Below the pieces are notes generated by a model that worked only from the letters and a program-made list of their open reading frames with translations, did not search any database and was not told where the DNA came from. The position numbers and the translations under genes were made by a program. Below are positions 17,561 through 26,057 of a DNA stretch of 64,000 nt, in pieces. Positions within the stretch are counted from its first letter, which is position 1. Each line of letters starts with the position of its first letter. Source of the DNA: Mesorhizobium amorphae (GTDB lineage: Bacteria; Pseudomonadota; Alphaproteobacteria; Rhizobiales; Rhizobiaceae); assembly GCF_014843845.1 (NCBI RefSeq), contig NZ_JHQS01000055.1:24469-88468 (forward strand), in the 5' to 3' direction.

Positions 17561-18642
17561 TAGCCGTCTTCCTTGTAAAGCAGGAACGTCACCCCGAAGA
17601 ACATAGCCACGACAACCGGAACCCATGCAGCCACGGCTGTGGGCACGAATCCCGCCACGCCGAATGCCTTGACCAATACCGAAACGACATAAAGCAGAAA
17701 GCCGGCGAGGACGCCACCCAGAATCATCGTCGCCGACTGCCCCATCCTTGCAAATCGCATTGATACTGTTGCCGCAATCAGCGTCATGGCGACGAGAAGG
17801 AACGGCAACGCCACCAGCGAATCAAACTGCATGGCGAAGGCATTTGCCTTGAGGCCGAAGGAACGGGCAACCTCGATCTTGCCCGGCAGGTCGTAGAAGG
17901 GAATCGTTTCCGGCCGGGCAAGCCGCTCCTGCACGAATTCCGGCTTGAGATTGGTGTCCACGCGGTCGGTCGCTTCGGAGCGGATGGTGCCGTTCTTGAA
18001 GACCTTGACGTCCTGCAATTCCCAATAGCCGTCGCGCAGGAAGGCACGCGCCGCGTCCTTGCGCTCGACGATGTTGCCTTGCTGATCGAGCACGAAGAAG
18101 ACGGTATCCGCCATCTCCAGTCCCTGGTTGAGGATGGCGCGGGCACCGATGATGGTGTCGCCGGAGGCGGTCTTCTGCCGGATCCAAGGTGTCGAGTCGG
18201 CCGAAACGGTGTTGGATTTGCCGGCGCGCAGCTGGTTTTCCATCCGCTCGGACCAGGAGAAGGCATGCGCCGCCACCGGGTTGAGCACGCCGACCGACAG
18301 CATGCCGACCATCAGCGCTCCGATGCAGCACGGCAACAGGAATTGCCAGGCCGAGACGCCGGCCGAGCGGGCAATGACCAGCTCGTATTTGCGGTTGAGC
18401 GACACCAGCGTCGCCATCGCCGAGAACAGGCCGACGAACGGCACCGTCTGCAGCATGATCATCGGCATCCTGAGCGCCGAAATCGCGAAAGCCGTGCCAT
18501 AGGTAAAGCCCGGCAGGCCGGTGGTGCGGCCGGACAGCTCGGTGAAGTCGATCAGGAACACCAGCGCCAAAAGGCCGAGGAAGAACCACACCGTGATCGA
18601 CACGTAGCGGAAGAAGAAATAGCGGCCCAGAGTCCAGCCCAT
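17560..18642 (-). CDS. lptG: LPS export ABC transporter permease LptG
   Basis: A 360-residue YjgP/YjgQ-family protein: membrane segments around residues 10-35, 60-90 and 100-125, a periplasmic beta-jellyroll domain (residues ~140-265), then three C-terminal membrane segments. With LptF and the ATPase LptB it extracts LPS from the inner membrane. ATG at 18642 overlaps the stop of lptF (TGATG) and its own stop overlaps lptD. Confidence 0.94.
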   Translation of the reverse strand: MGWTLGRYFFFRYVSITVWFFLGLLALVFLIDFTELSGRTTGLPGFTYGTAFAISALRMPMIMLQTVPFVGLFSAMATLVSLNRKYELVIARSAGVSAWQFLLPCCIGALMVGMLSVGVLNPVAAHAFSWSERMENQLRAGKSNTVSADSTPWIRQKTASGDTIIGARAILNQGLEMADTVFFVLDQQGNIVERKDAARAFLRDGYWELQDVKVFKNGTIRSEATDRVDTNLKPEFVQERLARPETIPFYDLPGKIEVARSFGLKANAFAMQFDSLVALPFLLVAMTLIAATVSMRFARMGQSATMILGGVLAGFLLYVVSVLVKAFGVAGFVPTAVAAWVPVVVAMFFGVTFLLYKEDG

Positions 18643-19841
18643 CAGCCGGCTCCCTGGCCGGTAGCCCGGCGCGAGAAGCGCAGCTTGAGGGCTGTCCAGG
18701 TTTCGCCGGCGCGGCTGGCGAGGTTGGTCATCCAGTCCGCCCAAGCGACCGGCAGTTCCATGGTTCTCGAAGAGAGGATGAACCAGCCGGCGATCGCCGA
18801 GGCCACGATCGGCACGCCGAAGACCATATAGGCGTATTGCGGAACCTTGTCCGCCTTGCCGGCGGCGAAGAAACCAAGCCAGCGCACGAACAGCGCAATG
18901 ACGATTGCGGTGATCAGCGGGTGGATGCGCGCCTCGCGATGCGAACGCGCGTCGCCTGCCACCGCCAGCGCGATCAGCGCGAACACCAGCGAGTAGGACC
19001 ATTCGGAAAAACGCTGCTCGAGTTCGGCCGAGTACTCGCCCGGGTTGCGCTGGAACATCTTGTCGTTGGGGCTCGGGTTGAGCAGGTACTGGGTCGTGCG
19101 GTCCTTCGGCAGGAGCGTGATTTCGTTGGCGGCCGACATGAAGGCCGAGAGGTCGAAGGCGTAGGAGGTGAAGCGGATGACCGAGAGGTCGCCGGTCAGC
19201 GTCTTGCGATGGATGACGCCGTCATTCATCATCAGCACCTTCTCGTCGCCCTTTTCGACGATGCTGCCGCTCTTGGCGTAATAGATCAGGTTGGCGCCTT
19301 CCTCGCGCGAATCGGCGACGAAGATGCCGCCCAGCTTGTTGTCGGGCAGCCGTTCGCCGACCTGCAGGAACAGGCCGTCGTCGATCTTGCGGAACGTGCC
19401 CTCCTGGATGATCAGCGACACCAGGTCGGCGCGCGAAGCCGCCACCAGCTGCCGGTTCTTCTGCCTGGCATAGGGGTCGACGCCATTGTCGACGACGAAG
19501 GAAAACACGCTTGCCGCCAGCGCCAGGAGCAGGATCGGCCGCGCGATGGTCCAGCGCGAGGCGCCGGCGGCATTGATCACGGCCAGTTCCGAATCCGTGT
19601 TCATGACGCTGAGCGTCTGGGCGACCGCCACCACCAGCGCGAACGGCACGACGATCGGGATGATCGTCGGGATGATCAGCGCCGCGACCTCGAAGAAGGT
19701 CAGCGCCGACTGGCCGCTGTCGGTGACGAGGTCGATCTTGGCCAGCACCTGCGTCGTCCACACGATCGCCAGCGTCCAGGTCAGCGCAGCCAGGAAGACC
19801 GCCGATGTCCGACGCATGATGTAGCGTTCAACGACCTTCAT
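18642..19841 (-). CDS. lptF: LPS export ABC transporter permease LptF
   Basis: A 399-residue YjgP/YjgQ-family permease starting MKVVERYIMRRTSAVFLAAL, with the NTDSELAVINAAGAS coupling-helix region, a large periplasmic domain (residues ~135-280) and C-terminal membrane segments. Partner of LptG in the LptB2FG complex. First gene of the lptFGD operon, divergent from pepA across 352 bp. Confidence 0.94.
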   Translation of the reverse strand: MKVVERYIMRRTSAVFLAALTWTLAIVWTTQVLAKIDLVTDSGQSALTFFEVAALIIPTIIPIVVPFALVVAVAQTLSVMNTDSELAVINAAGASRWTIARPILLLALAASVFSFVVDNGVDPYARQKNRQLVAASRADLVSLIIQEGTFRKIDDGLFLQVGERLPDNKLGGIFVADSREEGANLIYYAKSGSIVEKGDEKVLMMNDGVIHRKTLTGDLSVIRFTSYAFDLSAFMSAANEITLLPKDRTTQYLLNPSPNDKMFQRNPGEYSAELEQRFSEWSYSLVFALIALAVAGDARSHREARIHPLITAIVIALFVRWLGFFAAGKADKVPQYAYMVFGVPIVASAIAGWFILSSRTMELPVAWADWMTNLASRAGETWTALKLRFSRRATGQGAG

Positions 19842-20193
19842 GAAGGCTTTTCTCGATTTTGCCGAACGGCATCATGCCCGCGGACAAAGTAGTCATCCGG
19901 CGACGCCTGCACAACTGGCTCCATCGGCGGCTCGATCCGGTTTCTCTTCCCACATCACTCGCCCCGGCGGGCGGAGTGTCGGCTCCAATGGATAAGAAAT
20001 GCAAAACATTGATGGTTAACAATAAGTTGCGACAACAGGGTGGTGTCATGCCGCAGCGAATCCGATAGTGATCGAGGCGCGCATATAGGCTGCGATTTCG
20101 GCCAAAGTCTTGCCAAATGCCGTAAAACGACCAAATGTCGCGCACTCTTGAAAGCCGTTGTCCGGCACCCAGCACCCCTGAAAGCAGCACCTG
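19842..20193. other. 352-bp divergent promoter region between lptF and pepA
   Basis: No convincing gene. It should hold the promoters of both the lptFGD operon (leftward) and pepA (rightward). An AT-richer core lies near 19985-20040 (GATGGTTAACAATAAG), where promoter elements are most likely, but I could not choose a definite -35/-10. Confidence 0.4.
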
Positions 20194-21699
20194 ATGAATT
20201 CGACACCTACGATCGCCTTCGCCAAATTCGCCGCACCCCAGACCGCAACGTCGAGGAAGGGCAGCGTCTTCGTGCTGGCGGCGGACGATGGCGGCGTCAG
20301 CGATGCCGCCAAGGCCTGCGATCCGGCCGGCACGCTTGCGCGGGCGTTTCCGGCGGCGGATTTCTCCGGCAAGTTCGGCAGCGTCGTCGAGGTGTTCGCG
20401 CCGCAAGGAACAGCACTCGACCGTCTCGTGGCGGTCGGCGCCGGCAAGGCTTCCAGCCTCGACGATCATGCATGGCTGAAACTCGGCGGCAGCATCGCCG
20501 CATCGCTGCGCAAGGCAGCCGAGGTCGCCGTCGTGCTCGACGTTGCGGGCGCCCAGGCCGGCGGCAGGCAAGCGGCGAACGTCGCGGCTGGCATCCTTTT
20601 GCGCAGCTATGCCTTCGACAAGTACAAGACGAAGAAGGACAAGGACAACGGACAGCCGAAGAAGCCGGCAAAGGTGACCATCCATTGCGCCGATCCTTCC
20701 GCGGCGAAAAAGGCCTTCGCCGACGAGGTGGCGGTGATCGACGGCGTGCTTCTGGCGCGCGACCTGGTCAACGAGCCGGCCAATGCGCTGGGCCCGGTGG
20801 AATTCGCCGCCCGCGCCAAGGAGTTGGAGGCGCTCGGCGTCACCGTTGAGATCCTGACCGAGAAGGAAATGAAGAAACTCGGCATGGGCTCGCTGCTCGG
20901 CGTCGCTCAAGGGTCGCCGCGCGGCGCCCGCATGGCCGTCCTGCAGTGGAACGGCGGCAAAGCCAAGGCGAGCCCCGTCGCCTTTGTCGGCAAGGGCGTC
21001 ACCTTCGACACCGGCGGCAATTCGATGAAGCCGGCTTCCGGCATGGAGGACATGAAGGGTGACATGGGCGGTGCCGCCGCCGTCACCGGGCTGATGCATG
21101 CGCTGGCCGCGCGCAAGGCCAAGGCCAACGTTATTGGTGTCATCGGCCTTGTTGAGAACGCGGTCGACGGCCACGCCCAGCGCCCTGGCGACATCGTCAC
21201 CTCGATGTCGGGCCAGACCATCGAGGTGCTGAACACCGACGCCGAAGGCCGCCTCGTGCTGGCGGATGCGCTCTGGTACTGCAACGACCGCTTCAAGCCG
21301 GCGTTCATGGTCAATCTGGCGACGCTGACCGGCGCCATCATGGTGGCGCTCGGCCAGCACTACGCCGGCCTCTTCTCCAACAATGACGAACTGGCAGAGA
21401 GGCTGGCCAATGCCGGGCAGGCGACGCAGGAGCGGCTGTGGCGCATGCCGCTGGGCGCTGAATACGACAAGCTGATCGATTCCAAGAACGCCGACATGAA
21501 GAACATCGGCGGCCGCTATGGCGGCGCCATCATCGCCGCGCAGTTCTTGCAGCGCTTCGTCAAGGAAACCCCCTGGGCGCATCTCGACATCGCCGGCACC
21601 GCGATGGGCTCGCCGCCGAGCGAGATCAACCAGTCCTGGGGCTCGGGCTTCGGCGTCCGGCTGCTCGACCGGCTGGTGCGCGACCACTACGAGGGATGA
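20194..21699 (+). CDS. pepA: leucyl aminopeptidase (M17)
   Basis: A 501-residue M17 peptidase. The C-terminal catalytic domain contains GKGVTFDTGGNSMKPASGM (with catalytic Lys and metal Asp), MKGDMGGAAAV, and the signature NTDAEGRLVLADAL. The enzyme is a hexameric dizinc exopeptidase; in some bacteria it also binds DNA. Followed 10 bp later by holC, an arrangement conserved in many Gram-negatives. Confidence 0.96.
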   Translation: MNSTPTIAFAKFAAPQTATSRKGSVFVLAADDGGVSDAAKACDPAGTLARAFPAADFSGKFGSVVEVFAPQGTALDRLVAVGAGKASSLDDHAWLKLGGSIAASLRKAAEVAVVLDVAGAQAGGRQAANVAAGILLRSYAFDKYKTKKDKDNGQPKKPAKVTIHCADPSAAKKAFADEVAVIDGVLLARDLVNEPANALGPVEFAARAKELEALGVTVEILTEKEMKKLGMGSLLGVAQGSPRGARMAVLQWNGGKAKASPVAFVGKGVTFDTGGNSMKPASGMEDMKGDMGGAAAVTGLMHALAARKAKANVIGVIGLVENAVDGHAQRPGDIVTSMSGQTIEVLNTDAEGRLVLADALWYCNDRFKPAFMVNLATLTGAIMVALGQHYAGLFSNNDELAERLANAGQATQERLWRMPLGAEYDKLIDSKNADMKNIGGRYGGAIIAAQFLQRFVKETPWAHLDIAGTAMGSPPSEINQSWGSGFGVRLLDRLVRDHYEG

Positions 21700-21709
21700 G
21701 GCCAACGCC

Positions 21710-22159
21710 ATGGCCGAAGTCCTGTTCTATCACCTGACCGAATCGACGCTGGAAGATGCGTTGCCGGGGCTGCTCGAGCGCAGTGTCGACCGCGGCTGGC
21801 GCGCCGTGGTGCAGACCGGCACCGAGGAGCGGCGCGACGCGCTCGACCAGCACCTGTGGACGTTCCGCGACGATTCCTTCCTGGCGCATACGACCGACCG
21901 CGAGGCCTATCCGGCCGAGCAGCCGATTCTTTTGACCACGGGGCAGGAGAATCCGAACCAGGCTCAGATCCGCTTCCTCGTCGATGGCGCGGCACCTGCG
22001 GATCTCGGCGGCTACGAGCGCGCCGTCTTCCTGTTCGACGGCCACGACACGGCCCAGCTCGAAGGCGCGCGTAGCCACTGGAAGACGATGAAGGATGCCG
22101 GCCATACGGTGACCTACTGGCAGCAGACGTCCGACCGGCGCTGGGAGCGCAAGGCTTAG
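21710..22159 (+). CDS. holC: DNA polymerase III chi subunit
   Basis: A 149-residue protein MAEVLFYHLTESTLEDALP with ALDQHLWTFRDDSFLAHT, ILLTTGQENPNQAQ and VFLFDGHD, all typical HolC motifs. Chi links the clamp loader to SSB. Starts 10 bp after pepA, the usual neighbour. Confidence 0.94.
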   Translation: MAEVLFYHLTESTLEDALPGLLERSVDRGWRAVVQTGTEERRDALDQHLWTFRDDSFLAHTTDREAYPAEQPILLTTGQENPNQAQIRFLVDGAAPADLGGYERAVFLFDGHDTAQLEGARSHWKTMKDAGHTVTYWQQTSDRRWERKA

Positions 22160-22203
22160 AGGCGGACGCGGAAGGCTGCGAACCGGCCATGTCGGACCAC
22201 ACT

Positions 22204-23454
22204 CTAGCTGTTTGGCCCTCTGTCCGGTGCGCGCATCATGAGGGCAACGACAGCGCCTGAGACAAATGTCAGCGCCGCGACCGATCCGATCGCCCAGGCG
22301 AAGCCGAAGAAGTCGGCGACAAGACCTGCCGAGAGCGCGCCGATCGCGTAGCCGAGGTCGCGCCAGAAGCGATAGACGCTGAGCGAGCGCGCCCGCCACG
22401 ACGGGTGGGATGCATCGGACACGGCAGCGATCAGGCTCGGATAGACCATCGCCGTGCCGAGCCCAAGCAGCAGGCTTGCCGCCAGCCACCAGCGGAAGTC
22501 GCGGGTGAGGGCGGTCAGCAGCAAGGCTGCCGCCTGAACCCACATGCCCGCCACGATCAGGCCCTTGCGGCCCCATTTGTCGCTGAGCGGTCCGGTGGCG
22601 ACCTGAAGCACCCCCCAGGCGACCGGATAGACGGCTTTCAGAATTCCAATCCGCTCCACGCCGAGGCCGTTCGCGGCGAAGAACAGCGGGAAGATGCCCC
22701 AGCTCATGCCGTCGTTGAGGTTGTTGACCAGCCCCGCTTGCGAGGCCGCGAACAGGTTCGGGTCGCGGAACGAGGTCAAGGCGAAGATTTCGCGAAAGGT
22801 GAGGGGAGAGGCCGCCTTCGCAACGTTTGCCGCCTCCAGTTGGACATGCCCGCGCGTGTCCCGCACCAGCAGGACCGACAGCGCGGTTCCGACGATCGCG
22901 TAGCCGATCCCGAGATAGATGGGGACCGGGCGAAGGCCGTATTGCCCGGCCAGATAGCCGGTCAGGAAAGCGGTGATGCCGACGGCGAAATAGCCGGCGA
23001 ACTCATTCAGGCCGACCGCCAGTCCGCGCCCCTTCGGCCCGACGAGGTCGACCTTCATCAGCACCGTCATCGACCAGGCCAGCCCCTGGCTGACGCCGAG
23101 CAGGGCGTTGGCTGCGATGATCCAGCTCCAACTAGGGGCCCACAGGATCATGAACGGCACGGGAAGGCCGAACATCCAGCCGAGCACCAGCACGCGCTTG
23201 CGGCCCCAGCTGTCGGCAAGCTGGCCGGAGACGAGGTTGGCGAAGGCCTTCACCACGCCGAAGCTGACGATGAAGGAAACGACCAGCGTCGTCGAGGTGA
23301 TGCCGAACTCCTTGGAGCCGATCAGCGGCACCACGGTTCTCTCAATGCCGACCATGCCGCCGACGAAGGCGTTGATAAGGACCAGCAGGGCGAATTGCCG
23401 CCAGTTTGCCTTGAGACCGAGTGCGATGGAGGATTCGGCCACCGCCGCCGTCAC
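22204..23454 (-). CDS. MFS transporter, possibly linked to sulfur/persulfide metabolism
   Basis: A 416-residue protein with 12 predicted membrane segments and the MFS loop motif QLADSWGRKRVLVLGW between TM2 and TM3, repeated in weaker form (PLSDKWGRKGLIVAG) after TM8. Substrate unknown. It begins with a GTG that overlaps the stop of the persulfide-dioxygenase-like gene by 4 nt (GTGA), so the two are co-translated and probably serve the same process. Export of a sulfur compound is inference. Confidence 0.85.
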   Translation of the reverse strand: MTAAVAESSIALGLKANWRQFALLVLINAFVGGMVGIERTVVPLIGSKEFGITSTTLVVSFIVSFGVVKAFANLVSGQLADSWGRKRVLVLGWMFGLPVPFMILWAPSWSWIIAANALLGVSQGLAWSMTVLMKVDLVGPKGRGLAVGLNEFAGYFAVGITAFLTGYLAGQYGLRPVPIYLGIGYAIVGTALSVLLVRDTRGHVQLEAANVAKAASPLTFREIFALTSFRDPNLFAASQAGLVNNLNDGMSWGIFPLFFAANGLGVERIGILKAVYPVAWGVLQVATGPLSDKWGRKGLIVAGMWVQAAALLLTALTRDFRWWLAASLLLGLGTAMVYPSLIAAVSDASHPSWRARSLSVYRFWRDLGYAIGALSAGLVADFFGFAWAIGSVAALTFVSGAVVALMMRAPDRGPNS

Positions 23455-24182
23455 TGCGCAGCGCCAGCGTTCGAGGCGCGGTTATGGGCTGCATCGGGCG
23501 GCGGTGGTGGAATATCGGCGGTCATCGCCTGGACGAACGCGGCCTCGTCGTCGATGCGGAAGGCCTTGTTGAAGCGCTTCTCGAAGCCGATCGTCGACGT
23601 CGGCTTGCCGCTCAGAAACCGTCCGCAGACCGAGCCCGAAAAGGCCCCGGGCAGCACCTCGATATGATCGGGCAGTTGTTTCAGCCGCCCGACGCTCGCA
23701 AACAGCGCCCTGGCGCCGTCCTCAGCGTTGGAGGCGAGTTCGGTGCGGCCGACGTCGCCTACCATCAGCGTGTGGCCGGTCAGCGCGAACCACGGTTCCG
23801 GCGCGCGGGTGCGGTCGGTCACCAGCAGCGTTATGTGCTCCGGCGTATGGCCGGGCGTGTGCATGACCGTCGCGGTCACGTTGCCGAGTTCGAGGACATC
23901 GCCATCCTTGACCGCCCGGAACGGGAAGGCGGCTTGCGCGCCCTCGAACAGCACGTAGTCGGCACCGGCGGCCGCGGCGAGCGCGCGGCCCGCCGAAATA
24001 TGATCGGCGTGGATGTGGGTGTCGATGACGTAGAGGATGCGCATGCCGGTCGTTTGCGCTACCTCGAGATAGGGCGCGATGTCGCCGATCGGATCGACGA
24101 CGGCTGCGGCCGCCTTGCCGCCGCAACCGAACAGATAGGACGCGCCGACCGGCTGCGAATGAAGGAATTGTCTCAGGATCAT
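23451..24182 (-). CDS. metallo-beta-lactamase-fold hydrolase, persulfide-dioxygenase (ETHE1/Blh)-like
   Basis: A 243-residue protein. THIHADHISAG is the H-x-H-x-D-H metal motif; HTPGHTPEH and GDVGRTEL supply further ligands. This combination and length match ETHE1/Blh persulfide dioxygenases, which oxidise glutathione persulfide to sulfite. Start at ATG 24182 (MILRQFLHSQP); the frame is open further upstream but crosses the operator. Divergent from an ArsR-rhodanese gene and coupled to an MFS permease, a layout reminiscent of the BigR-controlled blh operons of Agrobacterium and Xylella. Confidence 0.85.
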   Translation of the reverse strand: MILRQFLHSQPVGASYLFGCGGKAAAAVVDPIGDIAPYLEVAQTTGMRILYVIDTHIHADHISAGRALAAAAGADYVLFEGAQAAFPFRAVKDGDVLELGNVTATVMHTPGHTPEHITLLVTDRTRAPEPWFALTGHTLMVGDVGRTELASNAEDGARALFASVGRLKQLPDHIEVLPGAFSGSVCGRFLSGKPTSTIGFEKRFNKAFRIDDEAAFVQAMTADIPPPPPDAAHNRASNAGAAQ

Positions 24183-24240
24183 CGCCACGCTCCGGCGCGC
24201 CCGCGAACGGGCGAAAGCTTGACAGCTCGGCTGGGGGCTG

Positions 24241-24264
24241 TCATTCAATGATTTTATTGAATGA
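24241..24264. promoter_or_regulatory. inverted-repeat operator in the divergent ArsR-rhodanese / hydrolase region
   Basis: TCATTCAAT-GATTTT-ATTGAATGA: perfect 9-bp arms with a 6-bp spacer, 21 bp before the regulator start and 58 bp before the hydrolase start. Placement and AT-richness fit the binding site of the adjacent ArsR-family protein, controlling both directions. Confidence 0.7.
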
Positions 24265-24285
24265 TGTATCGTGACCTGGAAGTCG

Positions 24286-24951
24286 ATGTCAATCCGCAAT
24301 CCGAAACAGAAGCTGTACGAGCAGTTCGCGATCGTCGCCAAGGCGCTCGGCCATCCGCAGCGGCTGGAACTGATCGAGCACCTGGCGCAGGGTCCGCGCA
24401 GCGTCGAGGCGCTGGCAATGAAGCTCGGCCTGCCGATCGCCAACGTTTCCCAGCATCTGCAGACACTTCGCCGCGCCGGGCTGTTGTCGGCCGAGCGCAA
24501 CGGCAAGTTCGTCAACTACCGTCTCGTGGACGACAGCGGGCTGGCGGCCTTTGCCTCAGTGCGCACCGTCGCCGAGCGCCATCTGGCGGAAGTCGACCGC
24601 ATCGTGCGCGGCTATTTCGAAGCCCGCGACGACATGGAGCCGGTCACGCGCCAGGAACTGGCCACGCGCATGCGCGATGGGCTGGTGACCGTGATCGATG
24701 TCCGCCCGCCGGACGAGTTTGCGCTCGGCCACGTACCAGGCGCGATCAACGTACCGCTTGGCGATCTTCCGGCCCGGCTTGCCGAGCTCGGCAAGGACAA
24801 GGAAGTCGTCGCCTACTGCCGCGGTCCATGGTGTGTGATGTCCTTCGAGGCGGTGGCGGCACTTCGCAGCCACGGTTATGCCGCGCGCCGGCTCGCGGAT
24901 GGCATGCCCGAGTGGAGGGCCGCCGGAATGGCCGTCGAGGTGGCGGCCTGA
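24286..24951 (+). CDS. ArsR-family regulator fused to a rhodanese domain
   Basis: A 221-residue fusion. Residues 8-100 are a winged-helix ArsR domain (ALGHPQRLELIEHLAQGPRSV, SQHLQTLRRAGLLSAERNGKF) without any cysteine. Residues ~118-221 are a rhodanese domain (VIDVRPPDEFALGHVPGAIN) with active-site Cys178 in YCRGPWC and a second Cys at 183. The sensor is therefore probably the rhodanese cysteine, which can carry a persulfide. ATG at 24286 chosen because the conserved part starts shortly after; an ATG five codons earlier is possible. Predicted to control the divergent hydrolase-permease pair. Confidence 0.88.
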   Translation: MSIRNPKQKLYEQFAIVAKALGHPQRLELIEHLAQGPRSVEALAMKLGLPIANVSQHLQTLRRAGLLSAERNGKFVNYRLVDDSGLAAFASVRTVAERHLAEVDRIVRGYFEARDDMEPVTRQELATRMRDGLVTVIDVRPPDEFALGHVPGAINVPLGDLPARLAELGKDKEVVAYCRGPWCVMSFEAVAALRSHGYAARRLADGMPEWRAAGMAVEVAA

Positions 24952-25013
24952 TCCGGCACCTCGGTCGACGGAGCACTACTCGCCGGAGCCAGCCGGCATT
25001 TCGAGACACATCA

Positions 25014-25042
25014 TTACCATCACACGCAATCCGGGTTATAGA
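25014..25042 (+). promoter_or_regulatory. possible promoter of the KAS III-to-Rieske operon
   Basis: TTACCA (25014-25019) and TATAGA (25037-25042) are separated by 17 bp; each matches the sigma-70 consensus at four of six positions. It lies 26 bp before the first gene of the six-gene cluster. Weak; no operator-like palindrome is seen in this 116-bp gap. Confidence 0.3.
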
Positions 25043-25067
25043 CGCGAACTCATTCGGCGGGTTGAGA

Positions 25068-26057
25068 ATGCGGGTCAGGATCATCGGAACCGGCAGGGCG
25101 GTGCCGGCTTCATGCGTGACGTCGCGCGCGCTGGAGCAAAAGCTCGGCCTCGCCGAGGGCAAACTCGAAGCCGCCACGGGCGTTGTCGAGCGCTATGTCT
25201 GCGAGGCTGAATCGCAGATTGACCTCGCTTGCGCGGCGGCGCGTCTGGCGCTCGCCGATGCCGGGATCGAGGTCGGCGCCGTCGATCTCATCATCGGCGG
25301 CTGCGGCGTGCCTTACCAGCCGCTGCCGTCGACGGCGCCTTTGGTCATGCAGCGCCTCGGCCTGGCGGACGGTTCGGCCGCCGCCTTCGACGTCAACAGC
25401 ACCTGCCTCGGATTTCTCACCGCATTCGAGACCGCCGCCCGCCTGATCGGGGCCGGGCAATGCGAAACGGCGCTGGTGTTTTCTTCCGAGGTCGCCTCGC
25501 GGGCTCTGCCGTGGGAGGAGCAGCCGGAGGTCGCGGCACTGTTCGGCGATGGCGCGGCGGCGGCCATCTTGCAGAGGGGCGAGCCCGGCGAGGGCAGGAT
25601 GGCGGCAAACCTGATGCGCACTTACCCTTCGGCCTGGGAGGCCTGCGGCATCGGCTCCGGCGGCACGCGTTTCGATTTCCATCGCCAGCCGGAAGAGTTT
25701 GCCCGTCACAGCCTGTTCCACATGGACGGCAAGGAATTGTTCCGAGTCACCTCGCGCCATTTCAATGGCTTCGTCGCCGAATTGCTCGAGCGCGCCGGCT
25801 GGCGGCATGAGGATGTCGACCTCGTCGTGCCGCATCAGGCAAGCCCGTTCGCGCTCGCCCACATGGCGCGCCAGACCGGCTTTGCGCCGGAAAAGATCGT
25901 CGACATCTCGGCGCGCTACGGCAACCAGATCGCCGCCTCCATTCCCTTCGCGCTCGATGTCGCGCGACGGCAGGGCCGCGTCGAAGCAGGCGCGAAGCTG
26001 CTGTTCCTGGGAACCTCCGCCGGCGTGTCCTTCGGCGGCATGGCGCTGGAAGCATGA
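25068..26057 (+). CDS. 3-oxoacyl-ACP synthase III (KAS III)-like ketosynthase
   Basis: A 329-residue thiolase-fold enzyme with the FabH-type triad: Cys113 (DVNSTCLGFLTAF), His256 (VVPHQASPFAL) and Asn286 (RYGNQIAASIP). Family members prime fatty-acid synthesis (FabH), condense acyl chains head to head (OleA) or make natural-product starter units. It is not in the housekeeping fab locus; it heads a six-gene operon with no acyl carrier protein gene. Its ATGA overlap with the next gene, an OleD-like reductase, argues for a secondary pathway rather than FabH duty. ATG 25068 is the first start that fits the family. Confidence 0.88.
   Translation: MRVRIIGTGRAVPASCVTSRALEQKLGLAEGKLEAATGVVERYVCEAESQIDLACAAARLALADAGIEVGAVDLIIGGCGVPYQPLPSTAPLVMQRLGLADGSAAAFDVNSTCLGFLTAFETAARLIGAGQCETALVFSSEVASRALPWEEQPEVAALFGDGAAAAILQRGEPGEGRMAANLMRTYPSAWEACGIGSGGTRFDFHRQPEEFARHSLFHMDGKELFRVTSRHFNGFVAELLERAGWRHEDVDLVVPHQASPFALAHMARQTGFAPEKIVDISARYGNQIAASIPFALDVARRQGRVEAGAKLLFLGTSAGVSFGGMALEA

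Noticed and set aside
15326..17563. 745-residue plus-strand open frame
   Set aside because: Exact antisense shadow of lptD; no domain recognisable.
19828..21711. 627-residue minus-strand open frame
   Set aside because: Antisense to pepA, whose M17 signature is unmistakable.
24261..26057. 598-residue frame joining the ArsR-rhodanese region to the KAS III gene
   Set aside because: In the 5' part it is a different frame from the ArsR-rhodanese gene and without motifs; only the part from 25068 is real.
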